A stretch of DNA of 64,000 bases from Chamaecrista fasciculata. Taxonomy: Eukaryota; Streptophyta; Magnoliopsida; Fabales; Fabaceae. The stretch lies in contig QANZ01046779.1 in NCBI GenBank assembly GCA_003254925.1, forward strand, positions 99,954-163,953, given 5' to 3'. Below, piece by piece: positions 35,765 to 47,023 of the stretch (the first letter of the stretch is position 1; each line of letters opens with the position of its first letter). Under the pieces are notes generated by a model. The model searched no databases and was not told the origin of the DNA. It worked only from the letters and a program-made list of their open reading frames with translations. The translations under genes were made by a program, and so were the position numbers.

Positions 35765-36009
35765 TTGAAGAGGAACTTGTTTGTATGTATACAAATGTGA
35801 CTATGAAAATTTGTCTTTTTTGTGGGTTTCTTTTTCACTTGTGAGTTTTCCCATCAGTTGCAGAAGCTAATGGTTGTAACTTGCAAGGCTCAAATGTGAG
35901 ATCGAAAGAAAGTAAAGAAACCAGCTCCAATCCACCAAAATGAATAGGTTGGGTTGAGTCGTTGACTCCAAAGTCATTTTATTTTTAAAAAAAATGTACA
36001 TTCTCTTTT

Positions 36010-36405
36010 GGATAAAGTGCACTTTTGGTCTAATAACTTTGGCAAAGGTCTCAATTCGGTCCCATAACTTTTTTTATTGCAATTTTGGTCTCATAACTTT
36101 GGCAAAGGTCTCAATTTGGTACCATAACTTTTTTTGTTTCAACTTTGGTCTCATAACTTTTGAAAACGTCTCACCGTTGGTCTCAAGCTGATTTTTATCA
36201 TTATTTGCCGTTAAAGATGATCTGGCATTCTGATTTAGATGATGACGTGGCAAATATGAGTGAAGTTATGAGATGGATGAAAATCAGCTTGGGACTAACG
36301 GTGAGACGTTTTCAGAAGTTACGAGACCAAAATTGCAACAAAAAAAGGGATGAGACCAAATTGAGACCTTTGCCAAAGTTATGGGACCAAAAATGCACTT
36401 TAGCC
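36010..36405. mobile_element. Fold-back element upstream of the TNL gene
   Basis: The left arm has GCACTTTTGGTCTAATAAC, GCAAAGGTCTCAATT and AAAACGTCTCACCGTTGG. The right arm has GGTGAGACGTTTTC, GAGACCAAATTGAGACC and GGGACCAAAAATGCAC, its inverted copy. The loop carries GATGATCTGGCATTC and TGACGTGGCA. Same family as 28893, 45290 and 62747. Confidence 0.75.
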
Positions 36406-36411
36406 TATATT

Positions 36412-36714
36412 TTCTGCAAAAACACTCTTTTGGTCACCCAATGTTTACTTCAACTTTCAATTTGATCCCCAATATTATTTTCTTATCAATTTTGTCTCCA
36501 ATATTTTACATTTTGATTAATTTAAAATTTTATCGTTTGTTCTTATTTCAACTAAATATTAATGACAGTTGATAGATTATGCATGTGTGAAATCAATCAA
36601 AGGATAAAATTGATCAAAATGTGAAATATTATGAACGAAATTGACAACAACAAAATATTGAGAATAAAATTGAAAATTGATGTAAATTTTGAAGACCAAA
36701 AAGACATTTTTCGC
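36412..36714. mobile_element. Fold-back element adjacent to the previous one
   Basis: The left arm (CAAAAACACTCTTTTGGTCA ... CAATTTTGTCTCCAATATTT) pairs with the right arm (AAATATTATGAACGAAATTG ... GAAGACCAAAAAGACATTTT). Same family as the elements at 39000 and 62261. Confidence 0.6.
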
Positions 36715-36969
36715 TTTTTTTATTAATCTCTTGAGAAAATGGTTATGCTATTCACTAATGCTGTGCGCCAGCAATTCCGGTAGGTATGCTGGTGTCCACA
36801 TCAACATGTGCCAGATATACCTCATTTGAAGAATCCTTCAAAGGAAATGCCCTCATTATTATTTTTTGGGAAAATTCATCATTTGGTCTTTACAATTTAC
36901 TTAAGTTTTTAATTTGGTCCCTAAAGTTTAAGTTTTTTTTTTTTTATTCAGTACCTATACTTTAGAAAC

Positions 36970-37437
36970 TAGGGGTGTTCAGCGGTTCGGGCCAACCCGC
37001 CAACCCGCAAAAACCAACCCAACCCGCAGGTTTGGGCTGGCGGGTTGGTTTGATTTGAAAATTCCTAGCCCGCAGTGGTTTGGGTTGGGCTGCGGGTTTC
37101 AGAATTCTGAGCCCGCTCAACCCAACCCAACCCGCCAACCTGCCACTTATGTATTTTTTATTTTTTTTATTTTAATATATACATAAATAAATAATAATTA
37201 GCATAATACAAATGAATCTTGAGTTATCATTCCCCTTTAGCTTTAACACTACATGAAGTGACTTCACCTTCAATTAATCTTTTTTTTNAACCCAACCCGC
37301 CATTGTTTGGTTTGGTTTGGTTTGGGCTAAAATATTTTTTTTTCCAAAACCCAACCCAAACCAACCCGCCCTTAAAAAATTTCAGCCCAAACCAACTCGC
37401 CCTAAACCCAACCCAACCCAGCCCGCGAACACCCCTA
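36970..37437. mobile_element. hAT-type MITE, exact 8-bp target duplication
   Basis: The ends TAGGGGTGTTC and GAACACCCCTA are exact inverted copies. TTAGAAAC flanks both (36962-36969 and 37438-37445), the 8-bp duplication of hAT elements. Both subterminal regions are tiled with CCAACCCGCC and GGGTTGGTTTG words. It sits inside an older TTTGGTCC-type repeat. One N at 37288. Confidence 0.92.
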
Positions 37438-37683
37438 TTAGAAACAATTAAAAACTTGATCCCTGCCATTATAACTCTATTAAATTTATACTGACTAAGC
37501 AAATAATGTTGAGGTGTAAGTGTGCAACTATGAGTTGTAATAATATATTTTCCACATATTTTTACTTTTATTTCATATGATATTAATTTATTCACACTAG
37601 TCCTTTTCTTTTTTATTTTTTTCATTTAAACCCCTTTTCTCTCTTCCACTGTGTTTCCTTTCCAATCGTATGAAATTATAAGT

Positions 37684-37893
37684 AAGGGTATCCCATAGTT
37701 AAGCACCCATGGTGAATGCAGTATGTGCTATCCAGACCCTCTCATCAAGGCAACCGACACCATAAAGCTCGATCTGGATAGCATGAAAATTGTTGATTTC
37801 ATCAAATTCGATGTTGCCAATCTAGTTATGGTGACGGGTGGAAGAATACAAAGCAATCACAAAAAGAAGTGAAAACTACAAAGTTGAATGGGG
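37684..37893 (+). pseudogene. Fragment of a cytosolic ribosomal protein S4 gene
   Basis: The plus-strand frame from 37684 reads KGIP-stop-L then, after a degraded stretch, [18 protein letters not shown] and [20 protein letters not shown], which is the central part of eukaryotic 40S ribosomal protein S4. It then loses frame around 37842; [13 protein letters not shown] in another frame continues the similarity. An in-frame stop, the frame shift and missing ends make it a pseudogene. No introns are visible in this short piece, so retroposition or gene-fragment capture are both possible. Confidence 0.85.
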
Positions 37894-37988
37894 AAGAATC
37901 TAACTTTGAGTTCACGATAAAAATGTCTTGTAACTGGTTGTCGATGCCCGAACCTGAAATGAGAGAAATAATAGGATAAAAATGAGTC

Positions 37989-37991
37989 AAG

Positions 37992-38028
<37 letters not shown>

Positions 38029-38030
38029 CA
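37989..38030. repeat. Poly-T tract next to a truncated fold-back arm
   Basis: About 40 consecutive T. It is followed by a short inverted pair (GACGTGGCAGTTAATGTGCCACGTC at 38045-38070) and by a right arm ending GGGACCGAAATAGTAGTTTACTC at 38212, where the duplicated TBC segment begins. The left arm of this element is not present. Confidence 0.6.
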
Positions 38031-38212
38031 GTTTAACCCATCCTGACGTGGCAGTTAATGTGCCACGTCAGCTTTTTGGGGACGTCTACTTGATAGAGGG
38101 ACTAACTTGCCCAACGGTCGACAAATTCGGGAGCCTATTCGTCTATTTCATAAATCCAAGGACCAAATGCAAAACGCCTCATAAATCTAGGGACCGAAAT
38201 AGTAGTTTACTC

Positions 38213-39008
38213 GATTAATAATTTGTTCATTGCTGTATAGTAAATGTTGAATTACTATGATACTCTCACTGGAAGGCTTGCAACCAGTGGACATCATAAG
38301 TACAAATATTTACATTACAGAAGAGGGAAACATTAGTTGAAAACCTCAAGTTATTTAAGCTGAAAAAGCTTACAGATTGACTTAGATAAACAAACATTGC
38401 AATATGCCAGAATCATCATGTCACACCAATACATCAGATCATTATAAATTGGAATTTGAAAAACACCATCAAAATGCCTGCTAATGAAATGGAAAGAATT
38501 ACATACAATATTGGCAGCCGACTTCTCTGGGAATATATATACTGTTACAACTCACAACAAACTCTCTCTCATGCTTACTATGATCTCTGCTTTAGTTCAT
38601 CTACAGTAAAATCTTGCCGAATACAACATATTACAAAACCCAGTAGCATGTAAAAACTGGTTAGTAAATTAGTTAATCTACATAAAAGCACCATAATACA
38701 TGATAACAAAGAATTACGACTTTGCTACCAAAAAATACGAAGAAATTGTAGAAAACAGCAACATTTGCCTGCTCACTCAGCTAGCTAAATGACTGGGAGA
38801 GTTGTTGAACATGCTGTGCCACATGAATGCACGAGAAAGCACTATTTCGAGTTCCTGGTCAGTCCAGTCCTGAGTTGGAAGGTTTTGAAGGAACATTACA
38901 AGACCTTGGAAATCAAGCTTTTGGAGCTTATCAGACCACTGACAGAAAAACAATGACAGAGAACTTCAGTGTCTGCTACATAATCATAACCAAAAGGACA
39001 AAAGTACT
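38213..39008. repeat. Duplicated TBC 3' end, copy within the gene
   Basis: Partner of 28103-28888. It includes the 3' flank (38213-38776), exon 10 and the first part of intron 9 of the TBC gene on the minus strand. Confidence 0.93.
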
Positions 39009-42000
39009 TCTTTAGTCCCTAAACTGTACATTCAATTTCATCCGCAAACTTTGTTTACTATTAATTTTGTCCCTAAAGTTTCACATTTTGGTCGATTTTA
39101 TCTTTTGCTTTGACTTCATCTAATGAATTAACGACAAACTTCATATGACTTATGACATAATGTAAAATTGTTAGAAAAAAATATTAAATCCTAACTAAAA
39201 TTTAAAATCACCTTAAGTTTGCCGTTAATTCATTGGATAGAGTTAGGACAAAGGATAAAATCGACCAAATTGTGAAACTTTGGAGACAAAATTGACCGTA
39301 ATCGAACTTTAAGGATGAAATTAAAAATTGATGTCAAATTTCAAGACCAGAAAAGTCTATTTGCCTAACCAAAAGGCTAAAATATATAAAACCCTTGTGA
39401 ACTTTAGTCATTAACTCACTATGTAAAGAACTCCCTGAACTTTAAAAAGTGGTGAAAGACCCTTTAAAAAATTAAAGAATTTGTTAGTTTTTTGGTTAGT
39501 ATTAATTACAACAATAGTTAACTTTAATTTTGGATCAATATAAAATGAAACAACAATAAAAATGTTATAAAAAAATTAATTTTTTTGAATGAAAATCTTA
39601 AAAGGAGTCTTTTGACAAAAGTTCAGAGGAGTCTTTTGTCACTTTTCAACGTTAAGGGAGATTTTTCGCACAGTGACTAAAGTTCAGAAGAGTTTTGAGC
39701 ATTTTAGGTTAACCAAAACATAGAAAAATGGGTAAGTCGTCTGAGCAAGGGCACAAGTAGGGGTTAAGTGATTTGTAAGTAAAATTAATTTACATTTGTG
39801 TAAAGTTCCTCCTAGACACTAGCAACAAGAATTAAGAACATGAAAACAAAGAATAAAACATAAGGATAAGCTGCTGCACTAAATGGAAAAATAAGATTCC
39901 ACTACAAGGTTTTCGAAGCATAAAAACATCTTAAATGAAAGTTATATCAAACATAATCATCAATATTATCATGAGGTTACATATAGAGTACTTCAAAATC
40001 AGCATTAACATGTCAAACTGTGATTCTAGGTTGTTGGCAAAGCATATTAACTTATGCTTAGAAGATAATAGAATGTACCACCATATGTTGAGGGGTTATT
40101 GTCAAAACGCATTGAAAAGCATCCTTCTGAATCAATCATGTCTTATGTTGTAAAAAACAATGCTAAAAAGGCATTCTATTGAAATAGTCAAAATAATTGT
40201 AAAAGACAAGCTCCTTTTCTGGCAAGCAAAAGTGCAATCTATGCTTATCTTATGAAGAAAAGAAAATGGGCAAAGAGAGAAAGACATCAAATAGAGGAGT
40301 AGAAGAAATTACTCACCAGCACAGCTATCAAGATGACTCGCTTCTATTTAATAATAAAATAAAATAAAAACTGTAAAAAAACCTTTGCCTGACTCACCGT
40401 CAAAAGGAAGCTTGCAAATATATAAACAAGGAAGTCTGGTAAGGCATCTCCTTCCGCAAGATATGTGTCCCAAAGGCGTGTGACAAGATGGAAGGGTATC
40501 TAATTAAATAAATCAGACATTAGCCTCAATGAAAGCTTAAAATCATGCCAAATTTAACATAGTCCACCTTTTTTTTTTTTCCCTACATCAACCTTAACAA
40601 CCCTTGAGATTAGAAGTATAATCTCTGTATCACTCAAATAAGAATTTTGTGTCAAGAGAATTATCACATTTCTACCAAAGAAATATCATTTTCCAGAGCA
40701 AACCTCACGGATTAGAAGACAATTGAACCAGCGGAAAGCAAACTGAAGAAATTCTACTCCCTGATCTTCCATATGTCTCGAAACAGGTTCTGGTGCAGTT
40801 TCAAAAGTTTTATTAGGGTATATTAGATAGTATTTGGAGATGCTCAAATAAATAAGACATCAACAAAAGTAATGACATTGCTTGGTATATCACTGAAATA
40901 GATAATGATCAAATTAAGATCATATGTCAGTAAAAGCACATGAAATAAGAAGGTCGGCATGCATATTCCCATATATTTTGATAGAGTTGGAATAAACATT
41001 TCATTAAAACAAATATGGATAGCAAATGGAGCTAATAATAGAGTTGTAAATTTTCTCATCTTTTACTAACATATTCCTGACAGAATATGCTCTTTTATCT
41101 ATAAAAACACTCAAAAGTCAAAACAACATACATTTATTTTAAGGAAACAATGGCACATGCCTAAACAATCAAATCACGACCCACACATCACTGAAATGTC
41201 TTGCAACTTCCGGGACAAGGCTATGCTCAGAGGATGATTTTCCAAATCATCAGGACACCCATGACCCAACTGCCTTGTGCATGTAATAAAAAAATCTTTA
41301 GTCAGTAGTTACACTAAAAGCCTAAATATTGGCTAACTTAGATTAGATACCCTCCTGATTAGCAAAAAAAAAAAGCAGCATACGCTAAAATTAATCATTA
41401 CTAAACCCAGGAATCAACATAATTGACATATTTTTTACTGAAAAAAGAAAATATACCTTCGTAACCAATTAGAGGAAATAAAAGAGGTGGCTGAAATATT
41501 GTGTGAAATAAGAATGACTCCATACACAAATAATAACACTATTTTTAGAAGAGCAAAGATAATGTTAGAAATGAGTAAATGCAAACTTCAGATTGGAGAC
41601 AACAACACATACATACCCATATAAATAATTTGATATATTTAGTAAATGCAATTATATCAGATTATCAGTGCTTGAATAAATAAATAACTAAATAATAAGA
41701 GAGGACTATTTAAAAAGTTACCATCAATCCTCCTAACCAATTCCTTCAACTTGAAAACAAGCCTCTGAATTCCTGGTTGAGCAAATGTATAATGGTCTTG
41801 CATACCATCAAGCAGCTTTGACAAGCACCAATAGCAGTCAGCCTCAATATCAGTGATTTTATCTGAAGATAAGTCAGAGATTGACCAATCATCTATTCCC
41901 CCTTCTAAGTGTTCTGATAAAAAAACAACCAAAAAGGGTGTGACAAGATCATTTATTCCCTGAACATATCCACTTGCAGGATGTCGAATGGCCCTGGGAG

Positions 42001-44842
42001 AAAAAAAATTAGGAAACATTACAAGTAAAAGAATTTAATGAAAAAAAAAACTTTTGAAAATTAGTCAACAAGAAGAAATATCCATATTTTAAGAGCATCA
42101 GAGTATATATCACAGGTTAAGTCTGCACTCAGTTTGCTTCAATATCAGCATGATGCACTTAAGATAGAAACGCTAAACCATATTTAGGTTCTAACATATT
42201 TTTCCTAAATTACTGCTCTCAAGTGCCATTTATGCATACAAAAATAAATACACACCATCTTGCTACTCGTGAACAAAGAAGGAAACATTCCTAAGGAGCT
42301 TGTCAAAACATTCCTTTCGGTGTCTCTCGATAATGTCATTTAATACCATAAAATGATCCAACCAAAGTTCAATATGATGTAGAAAGAAACAAATTCACCA
42401 TATTCAACAGTAAATACCTTAGTACCTCCCTCTCTTCACACCACCAACCCTTCCGAAAAAAGGGGGGATGGAGGAAGGTTACCAACTAACCATATCTTTG
42501 CGCTAGTTAAAAAGTGGAGCTAAACACTCGAGTAGGACTACCAAAAGTTCAAAACCATATATACCAGCCATAATCTAAACCAATATCAGTAAGGGCAACA
42601 ATAATATCAAACCATGTATAAAGAATTCGCTCCAGTGATTTCTGGACTTGATTTTGCTGGAAGAATGAAACATCAGGTACAGTTCTTGGACAATCAACAG
42701 CAATCTAATAAAAGAAAAAATGCCAAGAGTCAAGATTTACAACGTCATTTTCACCAAAAATTATGACAGGGCATTCATTGGAACTGAGGATACCTGGCGT
42801 AGCATGCTGATCTCGTCGTCTGAACGTTCTGTATCAGGGATTTCATAATATTGCGAAACACAGTCAAGATACTCAAGTCGCTTCCTTCGAAGAACTCCCT
42901 CCCTTCTATCTGAATTAGGTGGTGCATATCCCTGTTGTCAGTTCATCTTTAAATTTCAAAGAAACCAATATGATTTAAGTTCAAGTGACAGTAGGTCAAA
43001 TCATGTTGCTCTCCTACTCCCCGAGGTGATTATATACTCTCCTAAACTTTTCTTTTTTGAGATATTCTAGAGAATCCTTGACATTTATACTGAATAATGC
43101 CCTATGGCTAAACATTCAATTGCAAGTAGGACATTTATATGTAAACAGCATCATATTTTCTTAGAATAATTTCCTGACAGCTTGTCCAATGGAAATAACA
43201 AATGACAGAGCATAGAGCTCACCAAGAGAAGCCTCCATACAGTAGGGCGCATATAATCTGGAATACCACTCCAAGCTAATTCACGCAACTTCTCTACAAA
43301 ATAGATTCCACCAAGGAAACATTTTACTTGAATGGAGAAAAGTTTAAATGAATAAAAACAGTGCAATTTAATTACTCACAATAGTCATGTTGAGAAAGGA
43401 ACGAGTACAATCCGAATAAAAAGAAAAATCAAACATCAATTATCATTCCAATATTTCTTTAATGTCAATAAGATAAGATGTAAATCATCAATAAAACAGA
43501 GCAAACACAAATTAGAAGCTTGACAATAAACAACATTTTGTGCCAACAATCAAGGGCACACACACAAGAAAGATTTTTTCATCAGACCACATACAGCTAA
43601 AGATTACACAATGGTACTGACAAAATTGGAGTTGTACACATAGGAGTAACTAATTAAAATACCTAATATTACTGTCGTCCCTGAAAGCACTTTTGTGAAT
43701 TTCATAACTCTTGCAGACTCTGTAGCTCTAGACCCCATGGAAGATTTGTGAACTTCTTTGGAAGTGTTCTCCGTGAGAGGTGTTGATGTTGTTGACCTAT
43801 TTGCATTGGCAATATAGTTTTTGCTTGTACTTTGTATTTCTTCCTGTATTAATAAGAGCAGAAATCCCATTTAGTGAAGCTACCCATCAATGTTATAGAC
43901 ATAATAAATGGATATCTAATATATTTAACCTCCACTGCCTTAGTTGTGTGATCACTTTTGTCAGCATCATTGAAGCCCCTTGGTGAAAAAGGATTTGGGT
44001 TATCTAAGGGGTCTGATTTCCGAGTCAATAATATTTTACCAGGAATGCTTCGACCTTTGAGTAACCTAGATGAAGAAAGAATATCAATTCCATCAGCCGT
44101 ACTTATCCGGTTATCCCATATTCTTACAACTGAATATGAACCTAAAGGGGAAGAAATGTTCAATTTATAAATCCAGTAAAGGGGAATGGAAATAAAAAGA
44201 GAAGCCCCAATTCTCAAATTTGACATCTGCAGGGAGTGATTCTGACGAATAGGGAATAACTGCCTTAGTCAACAACAAAATTTGCTAAAATGTAATCTCG
44301 AGATTGGCTATCAGAAATCATAAACCTGCTAGTTGCTACAATTTAAGCTTGAAATGCAATTCAAACCAGCAACAAAAACAAAATTAACTTCACTCATTAA
44401 TTCCCATAAGATCCTTAGCGACTGTTTCCAACAAAATTCATCATGAGACACAAATACATCAAGATATGCGAGTCTCCCCAATCATGTTATAGAATTTCAT
44501 CGATCAGAAGTCACGACATCAAAATTAGGAACCAATTCACGAATGGATTTTCTAAATACCACAAATAAACTAATTAACGAGTAAAGATGGGCACACTGGA
44601 AGCTACATCTACAAATCGGTCTTCGAAATTCAAGAAATGATAAGCGTTTCTCAAAATGGGTTTTCCCAAATTTGAGACATATTGGAAGAAACAGAATCCA
44701 GAAAATAAGAAGAGAATTTTGTGGGATGAAATTCGTACCCTTGAACATTCCTGAGGGTTTGACTGAATCTGGAATCGTCGCTTGCTATGGTACCATCTTT
44801 ACTTCGATGGTCTTCTTGCTTGTTCTGATCGTCGTTCTTCAT
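38777..44842 (-). CDS. Gyp1/TBC1D22-type TBC-domain Rab GTPase-activating protein, 447 aa
   Basis: Stimulates GTP hydrolysis by Rab/Ypt GTPases in membrane traffic. Exons, all GT-AG: 44739-44842, 43930-44065, 43663-43843, 43223-43293, 42794-42931, 42613-42704, 41722-41993, 40704-40789, 40398-40499, 38777-38938 (sum 1344 nt, frame closes). Residues 1-160 are a hydrophilic tail with RFSQTLRNVQG, LLKGRSIPGK and ARVMKFTKVLSGTTVIL. The TBC domain begins LRELAWSGIPDYMRPTVWRL. The arginine finger is R217 in IAVDCPRT and the glutamine finger Q252 in GYVQGINDL, so both catalytic residues are present. The end RAFMWHSMFNNSPSHLAS is typical of the plant family. ATG 44842 is the first in frame, with a Ser/Asp-rich start. 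Length matches Arabidopsis Gyp1-like proteins (about 440-450 aa). Confidence 0.95.
39000..39373. mobile_element. Fold-back element in TBC intron 9
   Basis: The left arm (GACAAAAGTACTTCTTTAG, TCCCTAAAGTTTCACATTTTG) pairs with the right arm (AATTGTGAAACTTTGGAGAC, GACCAGAAAAGTC). The loop contains ATTAACGACAAACTTC and TGCCGTTAATTC. It begins where the duplicated TBC segment ends. Confidence 0.6.
39384..39712. mobile_element. Second fold-back element in TBC intron 9
   Basis: The left part has GTGAACTTTAGTCATTAACTC and GAACTTTAAAAAGTGGTGAA. The right part has TTTTGTCACTTTTCAACG and GTGACTAAAGTTCAGAAGAG, inverted. Interior AT-rich with TTAGTTAAT-like words. Confidence 0.5.
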
Positions 44843-44940
44843 AGTTGAACGACCAAAATTCTCAGCTATGTTTGTGCTCGGTGCTGCAATTCTTTCAGTC
44901 AGTGAAAGGGACTAACAAAAACATAACACAATGATTGAGG

Positions 44941-45288
44941 GAAAAGTAATAATTTCGTCCCAAACTTTACATTAACTGTCAATTTTGTCCTAAATATTTT
45001 TTTGTTTTCAATTTCGTCCACAATGTTTTACATTTTAGTCAATTTTATCATTTGACTAACTTCTTTCAATAAATCAATAACATAATGCATTCTGTTTTTC
45101 AATCTGAGATAAGATTTGAGTTCTTTTTTTTTTTTTATCAATTTTACATTATATATCATTAATCACGTAGGTTCTGTCGATAATATTTGGCTAAAATAAG
45201 AGTAAAAGAATAAAATTGATCAAAATATAAAACATTAAGAAAATATATAAAGTTTTGGAACAAAATTAATACTTGCATCTTCATTTAT
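44941..45288. mobile_element. Fold-back element upstream of the TBC gene
   Basis: The left arm reads AATTTCGTCCCAAACTTTAC, CAATTTCGTCC and TTTTACATTTTAGTCAATTT. The right arm reads AAATTGATCAAAATATAAAA and AAGTTTTGGAACAAAATT, a decayed inverted copy. It starts about 100 bp above the TBC start codon and so overlaps the probable promoter. Confidence 0.5.
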
Positions 45289-45289
45289 T

Positions 45290-45674
45290 GGCTTAAGTAC
45301 ACTTTTGTTCCCTTAACTTTCGCAAAGGTCTCAATTTGGTCCCCTAACCTTTTTGTTGCAATTTTTGTCCCCTAACTTTTGAAAACGTCTCAATTTAGTC
45401 CCGTAATTTTTTTGTTGCAATTTTGGTCCCCTAACTTTTGAAAATGTCTCACCATTGGTCTCAAGTTAGGGGACCAAAATTGAGACTTTTGTGAAAGTTA
45501 GGGATCAACGGTGAGACGTTTTCAAAAGTTAGGGGACCAAAATTGCAACAAAAAAAGTTAGGGGACCAAATTGAGACTTTTGCAAAAGTTAGGGGATCAA
45601 AATTGCAACAAAAAAGTTAAGGAACCAAATTGAGACCTTTGCGAAAATTAAGGGACCAAAAGTTCACTTAAGCC
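45290..45674. mobile_element. Fold-back element of the 36010 family
   Basis: The ends GGCTTAAGTACACTTTTG and GTTCACTTAAGCC are inverted copies. Several GTCTCAATTTGGTCCCCTAAC blocks on the left are matched by GTTAGGGGACCAAATTGAGAC blocks on the right. Three tandem blocks per arm make the hairpin long. No exact target duplication could be assigned. Confidence 0.7.
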
Positions 45675-45931
45675 TAATTAAATTAACGACTCAATTCTAT
45701 TAAGATGCAAGTTCCATCCTCCACTTCATTCATTATTCCATTGTTCTTTTCTTTTCTTGAATTTCACAATCTTTTCCATCAGGTACATCTAAAACCAAAG
45801 AGTTCATACTATTCTAGTGAGAGAGACACTTCATTTGGAGGTGTGTTATGATCCATTTTAAAATATAAAAGTAATTTTTTGGGGATATTAATATGATAAA
45901 TAATAAAAAAGTAATGGCATGATATATATTA

Positions 45932-46238
45932 GAGTAAACTACTAAATTGGTCCTTGGATTATTGGTTCGCTGACAAATTGGTCCCCGAATTTAGAAAATT
46001 GACAAATAGGTCCCCGAATTTTTCTACCGAGTCAAATAGGTCCTCGAATTTTTTTAAGATTTGTCAAATTGGTCCTTCTCTGCATGTTATTCGGGGACCT
46101 ATTTGATTAACGTTAGAAAAATTCGGGGACCTATTTGACTCGTTAGAAAAATTCGGGGATCTATTTGTCAATTTCCTAAATTCGGGGACCAATCTGTCAG
46201 CGAGCCAATAATCCAGGGACCAATTTGATAGTTTACTC
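45932..46238. mobile_element. 307-bp palindromic Mutator-like MITE, copy 1
   Basis: It starts GAGTAAACTACTAAATTGG and ends CCAATTTGATAGTTTACTC. ATATATATTA flanks both ends (45922-45931 and 46239-46248). Three TAGGTCCCCGAATTT blocks in the left arm face complements in the right arm across a centre near CTGCATGTTATTCGGGG. Same length and design as 59418-59724. Confidence 0.93.
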
Positions 46239-46864
46239 ATATATATTATAAATAAGTATTGATACATCACTATTTGGGCGTACGCCTAATAGGCCCTCGC
46301 TCCGGGCCTCCTCTCATCCTAGACCCTTCAAGGCGCGCTCGATCCGGTCGAGCGCCCCTCTGTGCTCTTAGGGACGGTCGTGATCCATCCAGGGTCGTGG
46401 CGCACGCCTCCTAACTAACACGCAGTCACCCACAACTGCCTCACTATGCAATCCGTGCTACTGGAGACTGTGGGCCATTGACTTGTTCATACCCATGTTC
46501 TCCAGTCTTATGGCGCCCGCCCGGCAACGTAGCAAGCAACCACCCACGATTGCCATGCTCCGTAATTCTCAGTCTCCACCATCCTCGCTGGTGGAGATCG
46601 TGCTCGGCGACGTGGTGCGCCCCGCGCGCTAGCCACTTCTCTCCCCCTGGTCTATAACTAGAGCTCAACCCAGCAGACTAAGGTAAGCTACTTCTCACCT
46701 TTCAGAATTCTCTTGCTCTCACCTCTCTCATATACTAACTTGAGCGTCGGAGTATTCTTCGCAGGGCCCCCCTGTGAAGTTCTTGTAGGTACTTGGACGA
46801 TCAACTTGCTCTTGCAGCCTTCACTCGTTGAACTAGGTAAGTGTGACCATTTTCTAGTTTATCA

Positions 46865-46883
46865 TTGGCGCCGTCTGTGGGGA
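46865..46883 (+). other. Primer binding site of the Gypsy element
   Basis: TTGGCGCCGTCTGTGGGGA directly follows the CA that ends the LTR. GGCGCCGTCTGTGGG is the usual tRNA-primer complement seen in plant Tat-lineage Gypsy elements. Confidence 0.8.
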
Positions 46884-47023
46884 CCTCCACGCCGTGTGTT
46901 CATCAACGCGTGCTCCTCACCATTTTTTACATACAAGAGCCTCTGCGCTCATCTTTCTTGCTTTTTATCAAAAGCTAACTCACCTACGTTTGTCTCGTTG
47001 AACTAGGTGAACCATATCGTGCT

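Noticed and set aside
35705..35794. N-terminal extension of the TNL protein from an upstream ATG
   Set aside because: The added residues come from a GAAA microsatellite, and the ATG at 35704 begins a normal TIR protein.
37219..37625. Overlapping frames rich in Asn, Pro and Thr (plus) or Gly, Trp and Lys (minus)
   Set aside because: They lie in the CCAACCCGCC-tiled ends of the hAT MITE and cross an N.
43849..44226. Alternative TBC exon starting MSNLRIGASLF
   Set aside because: Its frame does not join exon 1 in the right phase. The acceptor at 44066 gives the family sequence RNVQG-LLKGRSIPGK in frame, so the upstream part is intron.
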